Source: Pseudofabraea citricarpa (Eukaryota; Ascomycota; Leotiomycetes; Helotiales; Dermateaceae). Taken from it: a DNA stretch of 64,000 nucleotides. The stretch is taken from the NCBI GenBank assembly GCA_029641185.1, contig JAPWGK010000001.1, forward strand, positions 2,864,501 through 2,928,500, written 5' to 3'. The translations under genes were made by a program, and so were the position numbers. The notes beneath the pieces were generated by a model. The model had not been told where the DNA came from. It saw only the letters and a list, made by a program, of their open reading frames with translations, and did no database searches. This document shows, in pieces, positions 33,815-45,150 of this stretch; position 1 is the first letter of the stretch, and each line of letters begins with the position of its first letter.

Positions 33815-35287
33815 ATGTTGAACCCAGCCACATCTGTCCTTATACTTTCTTATGCAGCCTTCGTGTCTGCTCTTCCAAATCTGGAGTCTCGTGCTGTAGC
33901 GTCTCTGAATCAAGCGGCCTTTGAAGAGGCTCAGCAACGGGATGAAACTGCCACAAGGCTATTCTCCTCAACCTCCATCAAGGTAAAATTTACCCTCGAT
34001 ATTTGGAGGCAGCGTACCTAATTTATACGGGTTTAGACATCAGACGGGCAGTGTCTTTTCGTAGATGAATTATCAGGGGATTTCCGAGCCAACCTAACCC
34101 CAATTCAAGTCGCTACCTGCGATGGAAGTGTCAGCCAATCTTGGGATATTATTACTGCAGGAAAACACAATGATCAGCCTGGAACGATTCTTGTTGTTAA
34201 CTCTCAGGTAATGGATATTGAAGTGGGTGTGGAACAATAGTTGACATTGTTTTAGACACAAGCATGTATGAACTTCGATCCGCGACGTGCCGCTGGAAAC
34301 CAGGTCATCATGTTTTCGTGCGGAGGGCGGGCAGATGGAGGTAGGTCTCCTTGCTTCTATACAACTTATTTACTAATTTTTGCAGGTGGAGAGGTGACAA
34401 ACTCGCAGCTCTTTAGCTTTGCGGGAGGAGAGGAACCTGTTCAGCTTGAGCCCGAAAACGCAGCGGGCACATGCTTCACTGTGAAAAACAACGTTCTGGA
34501 TCAAGCACCATGCCAGGACGGTGAGACAAGTCAGACTTTCTCTTTTGGTGGAACAGAAAATGAAGCTACGCCATCATCCGCCGTGGAAGAAAGTCCAGCA
34601 TCAACTACTTCAGCAGCAGCAACAATAGAATCTCCCTCGACCACAGAGGATTGTTTTAGCACAACAATGGTAACCGTTACCAGAGGTGCCGGGGCTTCTA
34701 CCTCAGCCACAACTACACCAGGTGCTGCAATTGAAGACAGCAACCCCACCACTGATGTTCCAGTTTCACGTGTTGGGGGGAGGCTCCAACCCTCCGCAGC
34801 AGCGGAATCAAATCAACGTGACGCCAATGCTGTCCGAGCCTTCTCTTCTGTATCTCTCAAGTCATCAACTGGCGATTGTCTTTCCGTTGACCCCACTGCT
34901 GGAGATTTCCGACAGAACCTTATTCCCATCGCTGTCACACCGTGTACAGGTTCTGCGGGTGAGAAATGGGATCTCATTACCTCGGGTACGCATAACGATG
35001 ATACGTCTGGAAACAGCACCCTTATTGTCAGTGCTCTCACTCAAGGCTGTATGAATTTTGATCCCAGACGTGCAGCTGGTGACACTGTCATCCTTTTCTC
35101 GTGTGGTGGACGCGCGGATGGTGAGGGTTCGACTACGAACTCGCAGCTTTTCCCCTTCGTCGATGGACAGAATTCGATTGTAATTACACCAGAGAATGCT
35201 GAAGGCACTTGCCTGGTCGGTAAGAATGGCAAGTTGGATAGTGCTAGTTGTTCTGGCGGTGCCGAGCAGAGCTTCACCATTGTTTGA
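33815..35287 (+). CDS. Secreted protein with two ricin-B-type (beta-trefoil) lectin domains
   Basis: A likely extracellular carbohydrate-binding protein. Exons 33815..33982, 34037..34207, 34256..34340 and 34386..35287 give 441 aa. A signal peptide covers residues 1 to about 19 (ending FVSA). Two related lectin modules flank a Ser/Thr-rich linker. Module 1 (about 48-180) has 'SVSQSWDIITAGKHND' and 'CMNFDPRRAAGNQVIMFSCG'. Module 2 (about 300-441) has 'GEKWDLITSGTHNDDTS' and 'CMNFDPRRAAGDTVILFSCG'. Q-x-W-like positions and paired Cys fit R-type lectins, although QxW is degenerate (SQSW, GEKW). No catalytic domain is attached. The intron at 34341..34385 is only 45 nt and stop-free, so retention would stay in frame. 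Confidence 0.82.
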
Positions 35288-35477
35288 AGGGAAAGAAAGT
35301 CCAGAACGGGATGTTCCATTTAGGGGCTTCCAATAAGGTCTGCCCACAAGACGTGTGTAATCTCCTTATTTGTATTCTTGACGCTTGTATTATATCACTA
35401 TGAGTAGACTTTTATTGTTTGGGTGGGACTTTAGAAAGACGATAAAGAAAATCTATAGGCTCTGCTATAACCACCGT

Positions 35478-37326
35478 TCATCTCTTCCTCTCATTCCATG
35501 CCCTTGCCAAATACTCATCACAGATCCCCTCTCGCCAGACCACTCTCTTCAGTCGTACTCTAAACTCTTCCATCCGATCCTCATTCCCCGTCTCCACTTC
35601 CTCAGCATTTGGAGCAGGAAAATACCTCTCAAGCACGGGGAACGATGCCGTCGAAGCAGCGATAAAAACAATCCACATAAATAAATCATCATTCTCCTCG
35701 TCTCTGTCGGCCTCTCTCGTATCATAAATATCAAGAAAAGCAAGCAGTTTCAACAACAGCCGATTGAAAGCCTTTGCGAGGATGGGCACTTCACGAATCA
35801 TCAGTTGCAGGTAGAGCATCGCTGCGACGGAGAAGGCTTGATCGATTGTCAAGGGATTAGTTTCTTGCTGGTTAGTTGAGGTCAAAATGTTGTATTCGGT
35901 CGAGTAAATCAAGTCACTGATGGTTTTCTTATCGCTTGCTGTCAGGCCTGGGAGCGTCATTGATTGGGTTATTGAGCGCAGGTTGACGAGGATTTCGTGC
36001 TCAGTTTGGGAGAAGCGAGCTGTGAAGGTTTCCTCGTAGGGTTGGCTGTGCTGACACAACTCATTTTCTCTAACAAGACAATTTGGTGCGGAGATTGGTT
36101 CTGGACTCGGCAATAGAGCGTGGCCTGATGACTGCCGTGAGATGATGGATTGCACGGAGCTGGCTTGCGAAAATGAGGGGATGGCGAATCTCAAGGCTGA
36201 ACTCCAGCGGGTGCAGTAGAGCGTATCGGAGCTTGTATGAATTACTTAGTTGCGCAACAAAATCAACGACAGTCGTTTTGCACTCACTATGCTAACAAGT
36301 TGAAAACGATGCCCTTGAATGCTGATAGGCCACCTCGCATAGCGACCATCATAGCCAGGCCGTCCATATGTGCTTTAGAAGCATCATAACTCCCACTCAT
36401 CGACTTTGAGGACCAAATCAGCGTGTACATTATTTAAATTTGGAAGGGTTCATTGATTCATACCTCCCAGTTATTCAGTACTGCAACAGAAGCGATCGTC
36501 CCGTCGCTAAGATGCTCCCGCTCATGCAACAAGCGATCATTGATGATCTTTAGGGTCTCGCCCTTGTACAGCAGTGCGTCGGAAGAGTTTGGCGTGCCCC
36601 AGAGCAGATTCCGATGTTGCGCTACGCAGTATAACGTGGCGTTGAGAATGGCTGCGTCGCTGAAGCTGAATGATAGCCAGGAACTATTGTAGTTTAGTGC
36701 GAAGACGTTCATTTTATACCGTGTGACATCTGATCGTTCTGTCAGTAGTTTTCTGTTTCTTTCCCATGCCCTTTCTCAGGCTCCATGGAATACGAACAGT
36801 GATGGACCAGACTCTGTATTGATCCTCCTTGTGGTATGGGGAGTGATCCGAGATTGTTCAATTGGCTAGTCGCTAAGTTTAAACTTTGTTTTGCCAGGCT
36901 CAAGGGATTACTAGACGAGCCTTCCCTCGCCAAAGGAGTCTTTTGCTGAACAGCTATTTCCTTAGAACCGGTAGGTTTCTCGTCCGTTTCTTTGGATTTT
37001 GTACTTTTTGAGCGTGGCTTTCTCGACCAAGTAGACAGCTTAAACATTCCCGGCTTCGAATTTACTACCGCAGTAGGAGGAGGTTGGAGATCGGGATCTG
37101 GTGTGTTTCTCCCATCTAGGAATGATCGTATGGCATGAGATCGTACTGTGCGAGAGAGCTCGGCGCTTGCATTAATAGACTGTGGCTTTTCAGTTGTGGT
37201 GATGAAGCGAAACGTGCCGCTTCCGATTTTGCTTTTGCTTTTGCTTTTGCTTTCACCTCTGCTTTTTCCATTTCGGGGAATTCTGAGGGGTCGTGCACCC
37301 GGCTCTTCGCCTTCTGTGTCGGCCAT
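35478..37326 (-). CDS. Fungal transcription-factor-domain protein without zinc cluster, reading frame interrupted
   Basis: This resembles the Fungal_trans_2 regulators that lack an N-terminal Zn2Cys6. Exon 1 from 37326 begins MADTEGEEPGARPLRIPRN and carries an SKSKSKSK repeat. Later exons are (up to)..36464, 36403..36288 and 36231..35478, in good phase. Family-like text includes 'RYKMNVFALNY', 'AAILNATLYCVAQHRN', 'HMDGLAMMVAMRGGL' and 'NLLAYSDTLYCTRWSSALRF'. Between exon 1 ('SIQSLVHHCSY') and the second block, the frame shifts near 36755-36785. The only fitting intron would be about 41 nt with a weak branch site. It is therefore either a very short intron, a real frameshift or a sequence error. 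From the ATG at 36712 the intact part would be 372 aa. Confidence 0.6.
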
Positions 37327-38625
37327 GACTCGAGGTAAGTTATATACTTGAAATATGACGCCCAGGTCTTTGGGATAATTGTTTCTACCAGAAAATCAAT
37401 TCGGGCACTTATTGGTACCCGCTGCGGTGCGCACGTCTCACGTGTTGCTTAGCAAGCAAAGCTGCAGATGTTGAGTAATCATTTTCAATGTCGTGATGTT
37501 TATCAAGATTCCGATGGAGCCTTAATACAAACGCTCCTGGGAGCACTCACTTAAATTGAAACCACGAAACAAAAAATATCCTTCTAATCAAGTAGAACTT
37601 TATAAGGAGCAAGTGAGAAGCACGGGATCCTGAATCACTTGATATAACTCTCTAAAAGTTAAGCGAGACACGGTTGAACGGGCAGGTCGTGACGAGTTCA
37701 AAATCGTAACCCGACAAGCTTCCAGTAACCTCTCCTACTGATGAATTCGATTAAATCCTGGCCAATCGACTTCCTCAACGAAGCTCATAACTTCGTTTGA
37801 CTTTGTACAACGTTCAAAGTACAACGTTCAACTTCTACATCGCTCCAAATCAGTTCATAGGTAAGCTGTCTTGTTTAACTTCCCAAGAGGTTGAAAAGAG
37901 GGAAGGCGAACAGAGATCCAGAGGCTGGGCAATTTTAGAAGAAGTTTGTGAGATTTAGGAAAGAGCCAACACCTTCTTCTGGGCCTTCATAAAACAGGAA
38001 CCTCAATCCCATCATCAATCGTGAGCGTTGCCGAGTTGATTACTGTTTATAGTTTTAATTCTGTAGGCCCAGCTTCCTAGAGTCAGATCCAGCTGACTTT
38101 CTCACTCCTTGATCGAAAAGCTACGATTGGCAGGTATAACTGGTGAACGATTTTCTATATCCGTTGAATCAGAATACTGGTCCGATATCTATGCAAACAG
38201 TTATTCTAAAACGCATATAAGATTTTATAATAGGCTTGAACGAACCATCAGATGCATTTCTTTATAACGAGACACGAGATTGGCTTTGAAAGCGCTATCT
38301 AAATCTTCTGATATTGATTGACCAGACTTGAATATTTTGAAAGCTCACAGACGGCTGGTAAAATATGAACATGATTTTATGATTAGACTTTGACCTAGGC
38401 CTCACTCTGTTCACAATCTTGGAAATATGAAATCACTTGTCTGGTTACTATGGTCTTGCAGGACAGTTAATTAGGCAAACCGTAAGCACATTTGGCAGAT
38501 ACAAAGAACGAGGTCAATTGGCAGCACTTTAGTGTTTGTATTCGCAGAGTGTTTTCATTTCTCAATCGCTAAGCAGGATATTTGATTCTATCTGGACTGT
38601 GTCATTCTTTGCCCAGATTGCTTCC
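37327..38625. other. Intergenic region
   Basis: About 1.3 kb between the transcription-factor gene and the MYND gene. Composition is AT-leaning. A short duplication of TTCAAAGTACAACGTTCAA type lies at about 37801-37835. No coding exon was recognised. Confidence 0.5.
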
Positions 38626-39754
38626 TTAAACATCGCTAAGTTTTCTCTTTCTGGCTGTGTTGGATAGAGGTCCATGTAGTTTTTCATGGTTCTCAGCAAG
38701 AATTCTCATATAGCCCTCAAACACATGACGCATGCAGAGGAGAAAGTTCTCTTGCTTTTGTTCAAACTTCTTCTGTGGAAGCTTGAGCATTGCCTGAGCA
38801 GTCATATGTTGACATTTCTCCCACTCCACGATACCCCAATAAGCAAGCTTTGAGGCCTCGAAATGACTTATAATCACACCATCAAGAGGAGTGCAATGAA
38901 TAACTTCCATCCCATCAATAGTGTCTCGGTACTCGAAAGGGCTGGGTAGACTTAGGATTTCAGTTCGACATCGTCCAACGGTGTCGCTGTCTTCCGCACC
39001 AAATTTCTCAATGCGTGAGTGTTCGTATTCGGACCATTGAGTAACTGGGTCATGATAGCCATACTGAGCACCTGCAACGTCTAGTGCATAGCTCTCATGG
39101 CCGTGCTTCAGCGTCACCTGTAGAATGTTGTGTGTGAATATGATGGCTTCTTCGTCACGTCCAACTATCACTACCTCTCGCTTAAGGTTCTTCTGGATCG
39201 TACAGCGCTCAGCGATATTCTCGACAATGTCTATGTTTGGTTAGTAAACTGCTTTGAGAAGAATTGTTGCTATACTTACCGAATATCAAGTGTTGAATGA
39301 TACATTCGAAAAAGGCGGCAAAATCAGTACCAGCTCGAAACGACAAAATGGCCTGCTTGCTTTGCAGATTCGTGACCATGTTTGAAGGGAATGGATGGTA
39401 GTGCTCATATATACTAGTGGAGATAGATTGTGGGATGTCACTGAGGTGCATATAGAGCTTTCTGTCTATCTCCTCAATCTTATCAATCGCCCCAAGAAAG
39501 AGGATCTCTCTAAAAATATAGAACATCTTCTGGAGTGTATCTCCTGCGCGATACAAAGCCCTTCTCGTCAGGAGGCGCTTACAACCTTCTTTGTGGTTGC
39601 TCCAATCTTGCTTCTGACAGCTAGAGCTGCAGTAGCTGGCCTTCGTGATTGTATCACCAGGGAGGGCTGGGGCGTCAATGCAAGCACCACAGAATAAATT
39701 TGCCGGCTTCTGGCAGTGAGCACATGTTGTTGACATTGGCGACGTCGAAGACAT
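38626..39754 (-). CDS. MYND zinc-finger protein
   Basis: Exons 39754..39280 and 39230..38626 (49-nt intron) give 359 aa. An N-terminal MYND finger occupies residues 11-58 with all eight ligands in order: Cys11, Cys14, Cys22, Cys25, Cys42, Cys46, His54 and Cys58. MYND fingers mediate protein-protein contacts. The rest is a helical region without SET or ankyrin motifs ('MFYIFREILFLGAIDKIEEI', 'HDPVTQWSEYEHSRIEKFGA') ending in a basic tail (ARKRKL). Proteins of this plan are common and expanded in filamentous ascomycetes with unknown roles. No link to its neighbours is evident. Confidence 0.85.
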
Positions 39755-40495
39755 CCTTGAGATATCTTGACAATACGAGATGTATGGCTATGGATGAGAA
39801 GTTAACGAGTGTCTATTCAAATAAAGACGTTCATGCACTTACCTTGATAGAAACTGAGCTTTTGTCAACCCCGTCGTGAGGTTGGAAGGTTGAGAAGCTG
39901 TAGTGGATGAGGATTTGAGAAGACTTTATTTCACACCGCGCCAGACCTAATAGTGAATTTACGCAAAACGCGTTTTGGGGTTATTCGCGAGGCAGCCTCT
40001 CGAGGTGAATAAAGAATCAAACATGTTTATCTCTGTGCGACTTTCCAGGTATTTACCTACCCATATATCCTCCTCGGCTATTTATTTCAGCCTTCTTCCA
40101 TGGCTGCCTCTTTTTACAATCTACAGACACGTACTGAACTAGAAACCTTAACCCTCACTCGATGCATTTTTTGTAGTATCTAATTAAGCACTTATACGTG
40201 ACCCAAGCATCTAGACTTCCAAATCATAAAAGTGATGCATAAGCGATACTCTTGAAAGTAATTTTGATTCTCAAGAACCACAAATACTGAAGCTTGGTTG
40301 CATATATCCCCAAACAGACAAGTAACATGCATTACTGCAAGGAATCTTACATGACCCACTAGAATTCTCAAGAGTTATCCAACAGATACGAACACGGAGA
40401 ATTAGCCGAAGGAACTCCGACGTCACATTTAAGCAGGTGGCACCATTGATTCCATTCATTCCAACTCGAACAGCATCTTCTATCCTCGAAGAATT
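39755..40495. other. Divergent intergenic region MYND / NmrA
   Basis: About 740 nt containing promoters in both directions. The section 40080-40300 is AT-rich. No specific element was recognised. Confidence 0.5.
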
Positions 40496-41611
40496 ATGGC
40501 CAAAATTGTATGTGTGATTGGCGTAACAGGTAACCAGGGAGGCTCAGTCGCTCAACGGTTCCTCCAAGACCCCAATTACCATGTTCGTGGCATAACGCGC
40601 GACCCCTCATCTCCAACAGCAGATAAGCTTGCCGCACAAGGAGTTGAAGTGGTGCAAGCGGATCTTAACGACGTAGAAAGTTTGACAGTGGCATTTACAG
40701 GTGCAAGCCTTATCTTCAGCGTTACGAATTACTGGGAGCCCTTTTTCAGACCAGATTGCCGTATCAAGGCTGCCGAAGCGGGTATCTCTTGTCGCAAGTA
40801 TGCCTACGATATAGAGGCGCAACAAGGAAAGAATATCGCAGATGCAGCAGCTGCAAATTTTGATAGTCTCGATGTCAATGGATTCATCGCTTCGACGTTA
40901 AGTCACGCTGGTAAATGCAGTAACGGAGTGTACAAGGAGCTATATCATTTTGACTCCAAAGCTGATGTCTTCCCGTACTACGTCAACGAGAAATATCCGG
41001 AATTAGCTGCTAAAATGTCATATGTCCAGACCGGCTATTTTATGTCCAGTTACAAACTCCTTCCAGAGTCTTACTTTGGCAAGGTCTGAATTTCTCGTCC
41101 TTGTTTTATAACTTAGGTTGCTGACAATTTAAAGGGACCCAATGGCAGTTTCCAAATGAGCTTTCCAACTGCGCCGGAAGCTTTGGTTCCCCATCTAGAT
41201 GTCAACAGGGACACGGGGAATTTCGTCTATGCTATCTCGCAGATGCCGCCTGGTAAGAGTTATATGGCGGAAGGCAGCACGTGTAGCTGGACCGAGTATC
41301 TTCGAATTTGGAGTGGGGTCACCAAAGTAGCTGCCACCTATAAACAAGTCACTATTGAAGAGCTCGTTGAAGCGGTGCCCGATAAGGAATTTGGACGAGA
41401 AGTCGGCGATATGTTTTCTTACTCTTCGGATCCAGGGTATGATGGTGGAGACGAAACGCTCTTGAAGAAGGAGGACATCATCAAGGTAACTACAAATATC
41501 ATATGCCTAAAATCCATGTTAACGTTAATACAGGCCGGTATTGAATGTCCCATGACTAGCCTTGAAGAATTCATGAAGAAAGCAGATTGGACAACCATTC
41601 TTTCGCAATAG
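40496..41611 (+). CDS. NmrA-like NAD(P)-binding protein
   Basis: This is an atypical short-chain dehydrogenase fold of the NmrA/HSCARG type; these often sense NAD(P) redox state and bind regulators instead of catalysing. Exons 40496..41083, 41135..41485 and 41534..41611 give 338 aa. The dinucleotide-binding Gly motif is GVTGNQGG at residues 9-16, followed by 'RGITRDPSSPTADKLAAQGV', the usual second-strand region. 'SYVQTGYFMSSYKLLPESYF' and 'YAISQMPPGKSYMAEG' match the C-terminal lobe. The last intron (41486..41533) is 48 nt and stop-free. The gene is convergent with the Zn2Cys6 gene 70 bp downstream. NmrA proteins are classic negative partners of zinc regulators, so that neighbour is notable. 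Confidence 0.88.
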
Positions 41612-41680
41612 CCGAGCATTCCGAAACTTTTAGTAGCCATCTCGCCAAAATAATACAGTTCAATTAAAACACGCTGAATA

Positions 41681-42776
41681 TCAATAGTAAATGTCATGCA
41701 TTGCCTGGGCTAATCTTTCTGACTGCGGCAGCTGCTGGTCTCCCGTAGTCGCAGGAGACTGATCTGGCGCCTGAGATTGGCTGGCTGGGCTCATATCCCA
41801 AGAACTTGTCTGCCCTCGAAACATACCAGCATTTTGAGCTTCTCTGCTTCCCAGACCACTATCTTCGACTACGCTGCTTGCTCTTTCAGTTATATTGTCT
41901 TCCAACCCTTCTGTTGGTCTGCCTTGATATCCGAACGAAGACAGGCCAGGAGAACTTTGAGAACCACCATCGTCTCTCCCATACATGGGTGTACTTGTTA
42001 TTGGAAAATCAGATGTCAGACTTCTGTGAGTAAGGTCGCCAATTTCTCCCAGCCTATTCGGTTGTGTTTGGTTTAGTTCATCATGGATTGACGCATCTGC
42101 TGGGTTCGCCGAGAACGCCGTTCCAGTTTGGCCCTGGACACCTAAAGAAAAATATCAGCACTCAGAAGACTTGAATAGTGACTGAAGTGGGGGGAATATG
42201 CTCACTTTGACCTAAGCCACTATCGTTGGCTATATTGTGGCGCCATTGCTGAATGCTTTCTAGATCTTTCAACGAGTATTTTTTCCATTCGGCCATCCGC
42301 GATATTTTGTTCACATTGGCAGGTCGTGATGAAATGCCAGCCATATCAGGTACTTGGGGTACATAATGGCCTCCAGATTTCAGAACTTGGATCTCCGAGA
42401 GTGCATTATATAATGCAACTTCAGTCTCATTTAGCCGCTGCTCGAGAGCATTTATATACCCGCTTGGGATGCCTCTATGTCAAAGAAGTCAGAAACGTGC
42501 CCTATTTTTCTTTTAGAATTCCTTTGCCACGTAAACCTCTTGTTATTTTCGCCATAATTACAGAGCGAAGGTGCAGAACCACACTGCGCGCAATATGGTC
42601 TCGAGCAGCACAATTAGTTATAAAGATTTCTTTTTGTTGGAATTGTACATCCATACCGTTGTCGATCACACTGCACAGACGTTAGAACGTGGGGATAAAA
42701 GGGTCTCTCTAGCTCTCGTTACCCTGCATTTCTTTTTCTTGCACGGCTCACATGCCGAGGACTCGTTTCTGGACAT
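41681..42776 (-). CDS. Short Zn(II)2Cys6 DNA-binding protein
   Basis: A nuclear regulator rebuilt from five exons: 42776..42723, 42670..42657, 42599..42537, 42474..42206 and 42141..41681 (286 aa). The zinc cluster is complete and canonical: Cys9-x2-Cys12-x6-Cys19-x6-Cys26-x2-Cys29-x6-Cys36, with the basic KKKK after Cys12 and Pro24 in the loop. Two introns interrupt the cluster, leaving a 14-nt exon. A dimerisation-like coiled coil follows ('GYINALEQRLNETEVALYNA'). The remainder is Ser/Gln/Pro-rich, with no Fungal_trans domain. Donor choice at the third intron is uncertain: 42536 is preferred, and another GT lies 6 nt downstream. It is divergent from the GAPDH gene, 367 bp away. Confidence 0.87.
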
Positions 42777-43143
42777 GTCAAAAGCCGGGGTCGGGTGTAA
42801 ATGAAATACACTGCACAAGATAAGTGGAAAACGATTGTCCGGTCAGTTTTACGTGTCTCCCTTATGTCTCTGCGGAGAAACGTTTCCCGACTCGACCTCG
42901 GTAAACTAGCGATCAAGCTAGCATTCCGGGCTTTGTTTCTCCGGAACTAAGCCCCTTCCCTAACCGCATTGGGACAGTATTGGCGATTAAGCGATACATG
43001 GAGCTATTCGCAGTATTGAAATGATGTCCGGTGACAATGAAATAGGAAGTCCAGCTGAACAGGTTTATATACAATGCGTATCACCATGTCAGATTCGCAT
43101 GATGTTAACTGCTTGAGAAGAATCGACTTACACCAAATTTACA
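42777..43143. promoter_or_regulatory. Divergent promoter of Zn2Cys6 regulator and GAPDH paralogue
   Basis: The 367 bp shared by both genes carry three nested signals. CGGAGAAACGTTTCCCG at 42873-42889 has the palindromic core GAAACGTTTC. An inverted repeat CTAGC-N6-GCTAG lies at 42906-42921. A perfect inverted repeat TTCCGG-N11-CCGGAA lies at 42924-42946. CGG/CCG half-sites in inverted array are the usual targets of Zn2Cys6 dimers, so autoregulation together with GAPDH control is plausible. Confidence 0.55.
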
Positions 43144-44491
<1,348 letters not shown>

Positions 44492-45150
44492 GCGAGGATT
44501 GATTTTAATTCCTGTTTTTGGGCAACACCTATACAGCATAGATATAGATAGACCGGATCGCCTTGCTAGAAATTTCATTGAATATAACTTGTTCGTAAAC
44601 CTCATCGCCCTAATGTGTTCCTCTCGGCTTAGGATCAAGCAATGGAACATGGTAATTCTTTAGCAGAGCGAGTAAGCCCACAATTTATCCTACTACTCAT
44701 CAGACACCATAATCTATTGTGTAAATACTATAGCATATTAAATCCCTCGAACTTACTTTCACATGCTCGAATGCTTTTTTAATTTTCTATCTATTCTTGG
44801 GCTGTCGAGTACCTTACGGCGATTTGAACCAATTTGATTATAAGAAAGAAATCTTACTTTGCAGCTAGGCAATATATAGCCAGTAGATAACCAATTGCTC
44901 AATGGTTTTGAGACAGCTGAGTGCTGATTTAGTTTAGACTATGTTGGTAAGCGTTTTTTTCTCGCAGCGTTAAAAGTGGTTGTGAAAAAGCATGGGTGTT
45001 TTCTAGAACTGACTGCGGGGTATCGCTAAACACACCCTGAAAAGAACGCGTGTTTAGTGTAGTCTTTTCTGCCCCATACCCCCAACATCCCGCATCCAAC
45101 CTCGCATCAACAACATCATTTCGCCAAGTCCAATTCGTGATACCCTGTCC
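44492..45150. other. Spacer between GAPDH paralogue and transcription factor
   Basis: About 660 nt. I checked this upstream stretch for an exon that could supply a zinc cluster to the next gene and saw no Cys-x2-Cys coding segment. An ACGCGT-type box lies at about 45046-45051. The remainder is presumed 3' UTR and promoter. Confidence 0.5.

Noticed and set aside
37148..37351. Plus-strand frame opposite the SKSKSK repeat
   Set aside because: An artefact of a short tandem repeat in the coding strand of the transcription-factor gene.
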